Positions 9,677 to 24,052 of a stretch of 64,000 nt of DNA are shown here, in pieces. The position numbers were made by a program, and so were the translations under genes. The notes under the pieces were generated by a model, which saw only the letters and a program-made list of their open reading frames with translations, searched no databases and was not told the DNA's origin. The stretch's first letter is position 1. The number at the start of each line of letters is the position of its first letter. The DNA lies in contig NZ_JAILWB010000022.1 of the NCBI RefSeq assembly GCF_025699295.1, positions 1-64,000 on the forward strand, read 5' to 3'. Origin of the DNA: Hydrogenophaga sp. (GTDB lineage: Bacteria; Pseudomonadota; Gammaproteobacteria; Burkholderiales; Burkholderiaceae_C).

Positions 9677-10791
9677 TTCGTAAACTTCAGAGGGGCCTGT
9701 TTATGGAGATCATTCGCCCCGAGGCCGGAGAGATCACTGCCCACACCGCACTGAGAGGCTTGGCTGCGCTGATGGTGGTTCTTTACCACTGCGCACTGAC
9801 CTCGCCGAACGTTTCGCTCGGGCCTCTCACCGCGCTGATTCAGCGCGGCTACCTGTTTGTCGATATATTCTTCATTCTGAGCGGATTCATTCTGATGCGC
9901 CGCTATGGCGTGTCGTTGGCCCATCCGTCCCGCGAGGTATTGCTTCACTTCTGGCGACGCCGGCTCCTGAGGATCTATCCCCCGTACGTCGTCTGGTTGG
10001 CCCTGGCCATCTTGGTCTGGTTCTTGGTCGGCATCAGGGGAGAGGGGCCAAAGTACGAGATGGGCGAACATCTTGCGAGCATCTTGCTGCATGTCACCAT
10101 GGCGCAGTCAATCTTGGGATTGGAAATCCAATACAACGTGCCGCTGTGGTCCATTGCCATGGAAATGGCCGCGTATCTCTTGTTGCCACTGCTCGCCATG
10201 GCCGTGGTGCCGCTGAGCAGGTCAGGCCTCCGCGTTTTGGTGGTGATTCTTCTGGCGTGCGTGTGGTCTTTCATTCGTCACCATGGCACGCTGGACGTCA
10301 TCAGTGGGCCCGGGGCACTCGCTAGATGTTTGATGGGATTCTGCTTGGGAGCGCTGACCAGCCTTCTCACGGGCACGTTGCCCACAGGGCTTGTTCGCTG
10401 GAGTCGATCCATATCCATGCTTATGCTCATGCTCACTTTGCTCGCATTCACCACAGGTCACATCTTCATGGGTTATTGCGCTGCGCTGGGCCTGGTGATG
10501 ATCTCCTCACTGCAAACGACCGGAACCTGGACCCGAACTTGGTTACCCATGCTGCTTGGGCGGGTGTCTTTTTCGCTGTACCTCGCGCACATCCCCGTGA
10601 TGGCGATCATGGTCCTGCTGGCGGCCAAACTGGAAAGCACCTCCGGCCTTCCTCTTTACACCAGCTATCCGTTGTTTGCCTCGGTAGTCGTCGCTGCTTC
10701 CGTGGTGGTTGCGGTCTTCTCATGGAGGTGGGTGGAAATCGGACTGACGGCTCGCGTCGGATCGATACTGGGCAATCGGCGACTTGCATAG
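9673..10791 (+). CDS. Acyltransferase 3 family membrane protein
   Basis: 372 residues, without an SGNH domain. The family features are TALRGLAALMVVLYHC with the conserved Arg and His (about residues 28-43), RGYLFVDIFFILSGFIL, FWRRRLLRIYP and VPLWSIAMEMAAYLLLP, in an otherwise hydrophobic protein with about ten membrane segments. It starts inside the stop codon of the preceding SGNH-acyltransferase (ATGA), so the pair is coupled and probably decorates the same polymer. Base composition returns to that of the rest of the cluster, unlike its partner. The acyl donor and target are not predictable. Confidence 0.87.
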   Translation: MIRKLQRGLFMEIIRPEAGEITAHTALRGLAALMVVLYHCALTSPNVSLGPLTALIQRGYLFVDIFFILSGFILMRRYGVSLAHPSREVLLHFWRRRLLRIYPPYVVWLALAILVWFLVGIRGEGPKYEMGEHLASILLHVTMAQSILGLEIQYNVPLWSIAMEMAAYLLLPLLAMAVVPLSRSGLRVLVVILLACVWSFIRHHGTLDVISGPGALARCLMGFCLGALTSLLTGTLPTGLVRWSRSISMLMLMLTLLAFTTGHIFMGYCAALGLVMISSLQTTGTWTRTWLPMLLGRVSFSLYLAHIPVMAIMVLLAAKLESTSGLPLYTSYPLFASVVVAASVVVAVFSWRWVEIGLTARVGSILGNRRLA

Positions 10792-11011
10792 GGGTGTTTC
10801 GGCGAATCCAGAGCACCTGAGGCAAGTCGTGCATCGACGCTGGTGCCACACAGCTCGCCCACGCCAAGCTGTCAGCAAGGGACCGCTTCAAGCAACGCAT
10901 TCGGTGCAAGTGAGGCGGCGACTTGCTCAGGATAGGCAACCGTATTGAGCAGTTCACGCTTTTGCCATCTGACTGAGAACTTCTTAAATTTTGGCCGAAT
11001 ATACTGCTGTG

Positions 11012-12484
11012 ATGAAGCGAAATGCCGCTGAAATGTCGGCCAAAAATGCTCTGTGCGTCGATCTGGACGGAACACTGATTCGCACTGATCTGACATTCGA
11101 GTCTCTGCTGGCCGCTTTAAAACTGCGGCCCTGGCTGGTCCTTCTGCTGCCCTGGTGGTTGCTCCTGGGCAGGAGCCACTTGAAACACCAACTGGCGCAA
11201 TGGGGGCAAATCGATGTGTCTGTGCTCCCATACCGCTCGGAAGTGATCGATCTGATCCAAAGCGCCAGGCAGGCCACTCGACCTGTGATCCTGGTCACGG
11301 CAAGCCATGAGATTCTGGCGAGGCACGTGGCAGAGCACTTGCCCATCTTCGACTCAGTGCTGGCGACCACCGCAGATCAGAACCTGAGTGGACACAACAA
11401 GGCCGCCTTGCTGGAGCGCGAGTTTGGTGTCGGCCAGTTCGAGTACGTCGCCAACGGGTGGGCGGATCTGTCTGTCTGGAGAAAGTCCGGTGCGGCCGTG
11501 ACTGTCAACGCCCCGTCCCGTCTCGTCCGCCAAGTGGCTGCGATAGGGATACCGCACCGGGATATCCCAGATCCGGGAAGTAGTTGGCAAACCTGGACTC
11601 GCGCTATCCGCTTGCAACAATGGCTCAAGAACCTTTTGTTGTTCGTTCCGATCATCACGGCGCACGAATTGCTGAACGGACATGCTTTGGTTGCAGCTGC
11701 ACTGGCGTTCCTGAGCTTCGGCGCCTGCGCATCGGCCACCTACATCATCAACGACCTGCTCGATCTCGACGCTGATCGGCACCATCACAAGAAAAGATTG
11801 CGCCCCTTCGCGGCCGGTACCATTGACGCGCGAGCAGGCTCAGTGGCATTGCTGATGCTTCTGTCGGCAGGGCTGGGTGTCGCATGGTTTCTGCCGATTG
11901 GCTTTCAGCTCATGCTCGGCACCTATCTGGTGACGACTCTGTTGTATTCGCTGTGGCTCAAGCGAGTGGCCAGTCTGGACGTGATCGTGCTGGCTGGCCT
12001 GTATACCTTGCGCATTGTCGCGGGCGCACTGGCAACGGGCATCAACCTGTCTTTCTGGTTGTTGGCATTCTCGATGTTCATCTTTCTATCCCTGGCCTTG
12101 GTCAAGCGGGTCGCCGAATTGGTCGAATTGCGGAAAAAGGAAGCATCCACCGGCGCATCTCTTGGAAAACTTCGTGGTCGCGAATATGCGACCGAAGACG
12201 TGGTCGTGCTTCAAAGCTTGGGGGCTGCCAGCGGCTACCTTTCTGTCCTGGTGCTCGCGCTCTACATCCACAGCCCCGAGGTCTCGGAACTCTATCGATC
12301 GCCGGAGATACTCTGGCTCATCGCCCCACTGATGCTTCTATGGGTGACGCGTCTCTGGGTTGTCACGGCGAGAGGCTACATGGATGAGGACCCCATCTTT
12401 TTTGCGGTCAAGGATCCTGAGACATGGGCAACAAGCCTTGCGATTGCTGGCATTCTGTTTGCGTCCACGATGCTGTCGATTTGA
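11012..12484 (+). CDS. HAD-type phosphatase domain fused to UbiA-family polyprenyltransferase
   Basis: About 490 residues from the ATG at 11012 (a TTG at 10991 is also in frame). The N-terminal ~190 residues are a HAD domain with the catalytic CVDLDGTLIRTD, the VILVTASHE motif II region and VANGWADLSVW near motif IV. The C-terminal part is a UbiA membrane transferase with the prenyl-diphosphate motif YIINDLLDLDADRHH (NDxxDxxxD) and several membrane helices. Related UbiA proteins transfer phosphoribosyl diphosphate to decaprenyl phosphate (mycobacterial DPPR synthase). A fused phosphatase could then remove the 5-phosphate to give a polyprenyl-phosphate pentose (inference). The GT-C enzyme downstream could use such a lipid donor. 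Confidence 0.85.
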   Translation: MKRNAAEMSAKNALCVDLDGTLIRTDLTFESLLAALKLRPWLVLLLPWWLLLGRSHLKHQLAQWGQIDVSVLPYRSEVIDLIQSARQATRPVILVTASHEILARHVAEHLPIFDSVLATTADQNLSGHNKAALLEREFGVGQFEYVANGWADLSVWRKSGAAVTVNAPSRLVRQVAAIGIPHRDIPDPGSSWQTWTRAIRLQQWLKNLLLFVPIITAHELLNGHALVAAALAFLSFGACASATYIINDLLDLDADRHHHKKRLRPFAAGTIDARAGSVALLMLLSAGLGVAWFLPIGFQLMLGTYLVTTLLYSLWLKRVASLDVIVLAGLYTLRIVAGALATGINLSFWLLAFSMFIFLSLALVKRVAELVELRKKEASTGASLGKLRGREYATEDVVVLQSLGAASGYLSVLVLALYIHSPEVSELYRSPEILWLIAPLMLLWVTRLWVVTARGYMDEDPIFFAVKDPETWATSLAIAGILFASTMLSI

Positions 12485-12564
12485 ACATCAAGTCACACAT
12501 GTGAAGTAAGTTTCGGCCCACCCCCTAAACACCCGTCATTTTCAGAACTTGCTCCATTGATCAC

Positions 12565-13833
12565 ATGACCGCAGCACACCCCTCCTCAGGAAGACCCGGC
12601 ATTGTCGATGCGCAGCATCTGATCTGGATACTTCTACTCGCGCTGGGACTTCGGTTGCTCTGGGCCTGGTGGATCCCGGTTATCCCGCTGTCAGATGGCA
12701 AAGCCTACGATGCTTTCGCGCGGACTCTGGTCGAACATGGAACGTTCGGCTGGAACATCGACCAACCTACGGCGTTCTGGCCCCCCGGCACGACCTTCCT
12801 GCACGCGGTGGTGTACTGGTTGTTCGGCTTCAACCACCTTCCTATCGTGGCCGTGAATATCGGGCTGTCACTGGGTCTGATTGTCGTCTGCGCCCGCCTT
12901 GCCGCCCGATTCTGGGGGTCTCGGATCGCAACGCTCACGGCGCTGACCCTTGCTTTGTGGCCGACGCTGGTCATGTATCCGACCATACTTGCCAGCGAAT
13001 TGCCTTTTTTGTTTCTCACGCTGCTCTCGCTGGACGTCTGGAGCAATGAGAACGTTCGGCCATTCCGCAAGGGGTTGGGGGTTGGCCTTCTGCTGGGATT
13101 CGCTGCATTGGTGCGCCCCCAGGCGCTGCTGCTGCCGCTGTTGTTTGCCTTCTGCGCAGCGGCAAGCGCCGGCATGGCTTGGGGAACCATCCGATCTCAG
13201 CTTCAACTTCTGATCTCTGTCGGAGTCGTCATGGCCGTCGTGATTGCGCCTTGGACCTGGCGGAATTACCAGCTCTACGGCGAACCCGTTCTCATTTCCA
13301 CCAATGGCGGGATAACGCTTTGGATGGGCAATACGCCTGGCACCGACGGTCGATATATGTACGTACCGGAAGAATTTGGCGCGTTGCCGGAGAACGAAAG
13401 AGCCAGAACCATGGGACGACAAGCGAAAGCGTATATACAACAGGATCCGCTCGGCTTCCTCACTCGGGCCGTGCGCAAGGTGGTGCTCTTGTATGCCAAC
13501 GAGTCCGTGGGCGTGGGATGGAATGCCGACGGCATCAAGCAGGCACTGGGGGAGCCCTGGGTACACGGGCTCAAACGCTTTACGCAGCTGACATGGATGC
13601 TGATTCTTGGCTTGGCGCTGATAGGCGTGGGTGCGACTGTCCGTCAGCAAGGCTGGGGCCGAACGCTGACCTCACCCTTTGTCTTGAGCATTCTGTACTT
13701 CACGGCTATCCACAGTGTGGTGGTGTCTCAGGAGCGCTACCACCTTGCGTTCGCCGGGCAGATAGCCATCCTGGCGGCGGTGGGTGCTGCCTGGCTCTCG
13801 GATCGGCTGCGCTCCAGACGGAATCCACATTGA
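12565..13833 (+). CDS. GT-C fold glycosyltransferase (family 39 / ArnT-like)
   Basis: 422 residues with about ten hydrophobic segments. The first loop after helix 1 carries the acidic region PLSDGKAYDAFARTL (about 43-57), the expected site of the catalytic Asp in dolichyl/undecaprenyl-phosphate sugar transferases. FWPPGTTFLHAVVYWLFG and the long second half with APWTWRNYQLYGEPVLISTNGG also match the family. These enzymes take a sugar from a polyprenyl phosphate and transfer it on the outer face of the membrane. Placement right after the HAD-UbiA protein suggests it uses the lipid-linked pentose made there (inference). The gap to the preceding gene is 80 nt. Confidence 0.82.
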   Translation: MTAAHPSSGRPGIVDAQHLIWILLLALGLRLLWAWWIPVIPLSDGKAYDAFARTLVEHGTFGWNIDQPTAFWPPGTTFLHAVVYWLFGFNHLPIVAVNIGLSLGLIVVCARLAARFWGSRIATLTALTLALWPTLVMYPTILASELPFLFLTLLSLDVWSNENVRPFRKGLGVGLLLGFAALVRPQALLLPLLFAFCAAASAGMAWGTIRSQLQLLISVGVVMAVVIAPWTWRNYQLYGEPVLISTNGGITLWMGNTPGTDGRYMYVPEEFGALPENERARTMGRQAKAYIQQDPLGFLTRAVRKVVLLYANESVGVGWNADGIKQALGEPWVHGLKRFTQLTWMLILGLALIGVGATVRQQGWGRTLTSPFVLSILYFTAIHSVVVSQERYHLAFAGQIAILAAVGAAWLSDRLRSRRNPH

Positions 13834-13883
13834 AGACGCAGCAAAGCTGACTTCTTTTTCTTCGCTTCATATTCATTGGCAAC

Positions 13884-14600
13884 ATGAACACTGATACAGC
13901 CCTTGGACCGCGCTCGATCATGAACGCGGCCTCCAAACTTTATGCGAATGTTGGAACCAGCATGGTCCGGTTCATGCAGAGCTATAGGTCCTACATCTGC
14001 CCACTGCATGAAGTCATCAACGAGGTGCCCGAAGAATCGAGGGTTCTCGATGTCGGTTGCGGCAATGGTCTTTTACTCAATCTGCTGGCCGACTTGGGGC
14101 GCATCAGGCACGGCCATGGATTTGATCTGTCCGAACCCGCCATCGATGTCGCCAGGCAAGTGGCGCTCAAACATCCCCCTGGCCGCACCATCAACTTTGA
14201 AAGCAGATCCGTGAACCAGGGCATCCCTCGGCTCGGATTTGAAGTGATCACGGTGATCGACGTCCTGCACCACATTCCGGATGCCTACAAGGAACCGTTC
14301 GTGGCCGACCTGTGTGACGCGGTGCCAAGGGGGGGGAAACTGATCATCAAAGACATGGTCTGCAAACCGCGGTGGCGAGCGGCCGCCAATCAGTTGCATG
14401 ATCTGGTCATGGCGAGGCAATGGGTGCATCACGCCGATCCGGCGACAGTAGAGCAATGGATGGCGCAAAAAGGCATGGTGGTTCGCCGGCGGGCAACGTT
14501 CGACACGCTGTGGTACGGCCACTGGTTGCTGGTCATGCAGAAATGCCCGGGCAGCCAACCCCAGGGCGGCATCGGTATTCCCGACCGAGAAAAGCAATGA
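13884..14600 (+). CDS. Class I SAM-dependent methyltransferase
   Basis: 238 residues. The SAM-binding motif I is VLDVGCGNGLLLNLL near residue 54, followed by GFDLSEPAIDVAR (the acidic residue at the end of strand 2) and VITVIDVLHHIPD (motif of strand 4). This is the standard small-molecule methyltransferase fold. Sitting among glycosyltransferases, it may methylate a sugar of the polymer or a lipid intermediate, but the substrate cannot be told. No strong ribosome binding site is visible before the ATG. Confidence 0.82.
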   Translation: MNTDTALGPRSIMNAASKLYANVGTSMVRFMQSYRSYICPLHEVINEVPEESRVLDVGCGNGLLLNLLADLGRIRHGHGFDLSEPAIDVARQVALKHPPGRTINFESRSVNQGIPRLGFEVITVIDVLHHIPDAYKEPFVADLCDAVPRGGKLIIKDMVCKPRWRAAANQLHDLVMARQWVHHADPATVEQWMAQKGMVVRRRATFDTLWYGHWLLVMQKCPGSQPQGGIGIPDREKQ

Positions 14601-14688
14601 TCGATCGGACCGTTCCGGGCACCCCTGGTCTCACAATGGCACGCGCCGCGCCGACCTTTGCCGACGAGGTGTACGTGCCCACAAAACA

Positions 14689-15435
14689 ATGGGTGCTGAA
14701 ATGAGCGTGTATTCCACCATTTGCGGGTTTGACCTGGTCAGACACGGCATGCTGAGTTGTCTGGACGACCTCCTGCAGCGCGCCCAAAATGGGCAAGGTG
14801 CATGGCTCGTGACCCTGAACACGGAGATGCTGGCCCGATGTGCTCGCGATGCCTCCTACCATGCATTGATCCGGCAGGCCGACATCATCACGGCCGATGG
14901 CATGCCCCTGGTCTGGGCCTCTCGATACAAGGGCATCGTCATTGCCGGACGAACCACCGGCGTCGACCTCGTGGACGCCTACTTGAGGGCCCCCCAGATT
15001 CCCGCCTACGCCATCATTGGAGGACAAAAACCCCTGGCCACGCTGGCACGCTATGAGCCGGCGGCCAGGGAAGCCTGCCGCTACCTGTTCGATGGCAAGG
15101 TCGACCTCGGTGATGCGCAATTGAGTCAGTTCTCCAAGGAGCTGGAAGAACAGAATGTACGCGTCGTATTCATCGCGCTGGGCGTGCCCAAACAGGATCG
15201 GCTTGCACTCCAATTGCGTGTCCGATTGCCTCATCTGGTGGTGTTGGGCATCGGTGGGACGTTCGAAATCCTGGGACCCAGCAGCAGCCGAGCACCCGTC
15301 TGGATGCAACGAGCCGGGATGGAATGGCTCTACCGGCTGGGCAAGGAGCCAGGCAGGCTCTGGAAACGCTACCTGATCAGTTACCCCACTGGAATCAGGA
15401 TGCTTGTCAAGGACTGCCTGAAGGCTCGAAACTGA
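14689..15435 (+). CDS. WecG/TagA/CpsF family glycosyltransferase (GT26)
   Basis: 248 residues from the ATG at 14689; a second in-frame ATG at 14701 is an equally possible start. Family features are ICGFDL near the start, WLVTLNTEMLARC, the ADIITADGMPLVWASR block (about 85-101) with the conserved Asp and Gly residues, then ALGVPKQDRLALQ and LGIGGTFEILG. The family adds N-acetylmannosamine or a related sugar to a lipid-linked acceptor early in cell-surface polymer assembly. It follows the methyltransferase by about 90 nt without an obvious terminator. Confidence 0.88.
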   Translation: MGAEMSVYSTICGFDLVRHGMLSCLDDLLQRAQNGQGAWLVTLNTEMLARCARDASYHALIRQADIITADGMPLVWASRYKGIVIAGRTTGVDLVDAYLRAPQIPAYAIIGGQKPLATLARYEPAAREACRYLFDGKVDLGDAQLSQFSKELEEQNVRVVFIALGVPKQDRLALQLRVRLPHLVVLGIGGTFEILGPSSSRAPVWMQRAGMEWLYRLGKEPGRLWKRYLISYPTGIRMLVKDCLKARN

Positions 15436-15603
15436 ACAATCAAGCATGGCCGACGCCCGCAACACGGGCAAGAAGCGGCATCGGTCGCTTCTGAAGCATA
15501 AGGTAGACTGCCCTCTCGAATCATCAACCCAGCGATACGGCGAGCTTGGCGAGTGGGCGCTGTCAGCCGGATGAACGCCTTCATGGCGCGGAAGTGGTAG
15601 AGC

Positions 15604-16503
15604 GTGTACGAGTCTTTCTACGGTCTTCGCGAGAAGCCCTTTTCCATCCAGCCCGACCCCGACTTCCTCTACATGGGCAAGCGTCATTCGCTGGCCTATA
15701 CCATGCTGGAGTACGCCATCCACAACCGAGCAGGCTTCACGGTCATCTGCGGAGAAATCGGTTGTGGCAAGACCACGCTGATCCGTCGTCTTCTGAATGA
15801 GTTGGGAAGCGAGGTCAAGGTCGGACTGGTGACCAATACACACCCCGACCTTACCGATCTCACCGAGTGGATCATGCTGGCGTTTGGCCAACCCTACGAG
15901 GGGCTGACACCCATTGCGCGGTATGACGCCTTTCAACGCTTCCTGATCAGCGAGTACAGCAAAAAGAACAGGGTGGTGCTCATCGTCGACGAAGCCCAGA
16001 ACATCAATCCGGCGGCGATGGAGTCGCTGCGCATGCTCTCCAACATCAACGCGGACAAGGACCAGCTCTTGCAAGTGGTGCTCGTCGGGCAACCCCAGTT
16101 GCGCACCTTGCTCCAGCGCCCTGAATTACAGCAGTTCGCCCAGAGGGTGGCAGCCGATTTCTACATCTCTCCCCTGAATTCGGTGGAGGTTGGCGACTAC
16201 ATCGATCACCGGCTGAAGGTGGCCGGTCGGGAACGCCAGTTGTTCACGCCATTGGCCACAGCCAAGATCGCCAAGGCCGCTCATGGCATTCCGCGCAGCA
16301 TCAACATCCTCTGCGATACCACCCTGGTGTATGGGTTTGCTGCGGAAGCACGGCTGATCGATGTTCATCTGGTCGACGAAGTCCTGAACGACCGCAGTCA
16401 GTATGGCGTTCTGGGCGACACCAACTTCAGAAACAGCAAGTCTGGAGACAGCCAGTTTGGAGACAGCACATTTTCGATACCACCGGAATCCCCAAAAGTG
16501 TGA
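15604..16503 (+). CDS. ExeA/GspA-type AAA ATPase
   Basis: 299 residues with a GTG start at 15604. The opening YESFYGLREKPFSIQPDPDFLYMG is typical of the ExeA-like family. Walker A is GEIGCGKTT (about 50-58) and Walker B is RVVLIVDEAQNI (about 120-131), followed by sensor regions GQPQLRTLL and GIPRSINILCD. Such ATPases are found in type II secretion and as accessory ATPases in exopolysaccharide/exosortase loci (family knowledge). Here the polysaccharide context favours a role in polymer assembly or export. The C-terminal tail has a short degenerate repeat (NSKSGDSQFGDSTF). A 168-nt spacer with no clear signal precedes it. Confidence 0.85.
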   Translation: MYESFYGLREKPFSIQPDPDFLYMGKRHSLAYTMLEYAIHNRAGFTVICGEIGCGKTTLIRRLLNELGSEVKVGLVTNTHPDLTDLTEWIMLAFGQPYEGLTPIARYDAFQRFLISEYSKKNRVVLIVDEAQNINPAAMESLRMLSNINADKDQLLQVVLVGQPQLRTLLQRPELQQFAQRVAADFYISPLNSVEVGDYIDHRLKVAGRERQLFTPLATAKIAKAAHGIPRSINILCDTTLVYGFAAEARLIDVHLVDEVLNDRSQYGVLGDTNFRNSKSGDSQFGDSTFSIPPESPKV

Positions 16504-16545
16504 CCGAGCACACACCGTCACCACAAATGGTCGAGTCATAATTAC

Positions 16546-16576
16546 TTACCCGTGGGGGGAGGTATATACCGGGTAA
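16546..16576. promoter_or_regulatory. Inverted repeat upstream of the polyketide synthase gene
   Basis: Arms TTACCCG (16546-16552) and CGGGTAA (16570-16576) are perfectly complementary, separated by 17 nt. Inside is a second, 10-bp perfect palindrome GGTATATACC (16561-16570). TTACTT at 16542 and TATATA at 16563 could be a weak -35/-10 pair with a short 15-nt spacer. The element is placed between the ATPase gene and the PKS start, so it may control the PKS cassette. It could also be a coincidence of sequence. Confidence 0.4.
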
Positions 16577-16594
16577 CGTACCTGCGAGAACAGT

Positions 16595-23040
<6,446 letters not shown>

Positions 23041-23044
<4 letters not shown>

Positions 23045-24024
23045 GCGCCACACGCCCCCCCAAGCTGCTCACGGCGCTGCTGAACTTCCGCACCGCGGAC
23101 ATGACGCTGCAGGCGCTGGAAGTGGCCGTGCGGGAGATGGAAGGTATCGACGGCGTGATCAACGTGGTCGACAACGCCTCGGGCGACGGCTCGTACGAAA
23201 AGATCCGCGACACAGTCAAGGCGAGGGGCTGGGACCGGGTGCAGGTGATCGCATCGGATCACAACGGCGGCTTCGGCGCCGGCAACAACGTCGCCATCCG
23301 CCATGGTCTGCCCGATGGCACCGTGCCCGATTTCGTGTACCTGCTCAACTCGGATGCGTTCCCCGAGCCAGGCGCGGTGCGCACACTGATCGACCACATG
23401 GTTGCCCACCCCAGGGTTGGCCTGGCGGGCAGTCGCATCCACGGCCAGGACGGCGCCTACCACCAGACCGCCTTTCGCTTCCCGACCATCCAGAGCGAAT
23501 TCGAGGGCGCGGCCTGCACCGGCCCCATCTCGCGCCTGCTCAGGAACTACATCGTGGCATTGCCCCCACCTGAGCACTCCCAGCCTGTGGACTGGGTGGC
23601 CGGGGCCAGCCTGATGATGCGGCGCGACATGCTCGACCAGATCGGCATGTTCGACGAGCGCTTCTTCCTGTACTTCGAAGAAACCGATCTGTGCCTTCGC
23701 GCCCGCCGTGCCGGATGGAGCACGGTCTACGTGCTGGAGAGCCGCGTCATGCACATCGGCTCGGTCTCCACCGGCATGAAGGGCTGGAAGCGCACGCCGG
23801 GCTACTGGTTTGACTCGCGTCTGTGGTACTACACCAAGAACCACGGCACCTTCTACGCCGCCCTGGCAACGTTGTCTTTTGTCGCAGGCTCCCTCATCCT
23901 GAGGGCGCGGCGGGTCTTTGGAAGGAAGCGCGTGGAGCGACCGGACCATTTCCTGGGCGACCTGGTGTCACACGCGCTGCGCAAGCTGTGGCAGCGCAAG
24001 CCCATGGGCAGCGCGCACCGTTGA
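23041..24024 (+). CDS. Glycosyltransferase family 2 (WbbL/rhamnosyltransferase-like)
   Basis: 327 residues. The pattern LLTALLNFRTADMTLQAL, VVDNASGDGSYE, HNGGFGAGNNVAIR (about 78-91), YLLNSDAFPEPG (the DxD-like site) and WVAGASLMMRRDMLDQIGMFDERFFLYFEETDLCLR is diagnostic of the WbbL/rhamnosyltransferase GT2 subgroup. A C-terminal hydrophobic segment (ALATLSFVAGSLIL) probably associates it with the membrane. The start codon overlaps the PKS stop (ATGA at 23041-23044), so it is coupled to the PKS. A glycosyltransferase between two synthetase genes suggests that the assembled acyl product is joined to a sugar, or that the cassette was inserted into a glycosyltransferase array. Confidence 0.9.
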
Positions 24025-24052
24025 CGTCTTCTCACGATTTTTGGAGCAATAC

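Noticed and set aside
14635-14665. TGGCAC...TTGC pattern resembling a sigma-54 promoter before the GT26 gene
   Set aside because: The distance between the two boxes is too long for a sigma-54 promoter.
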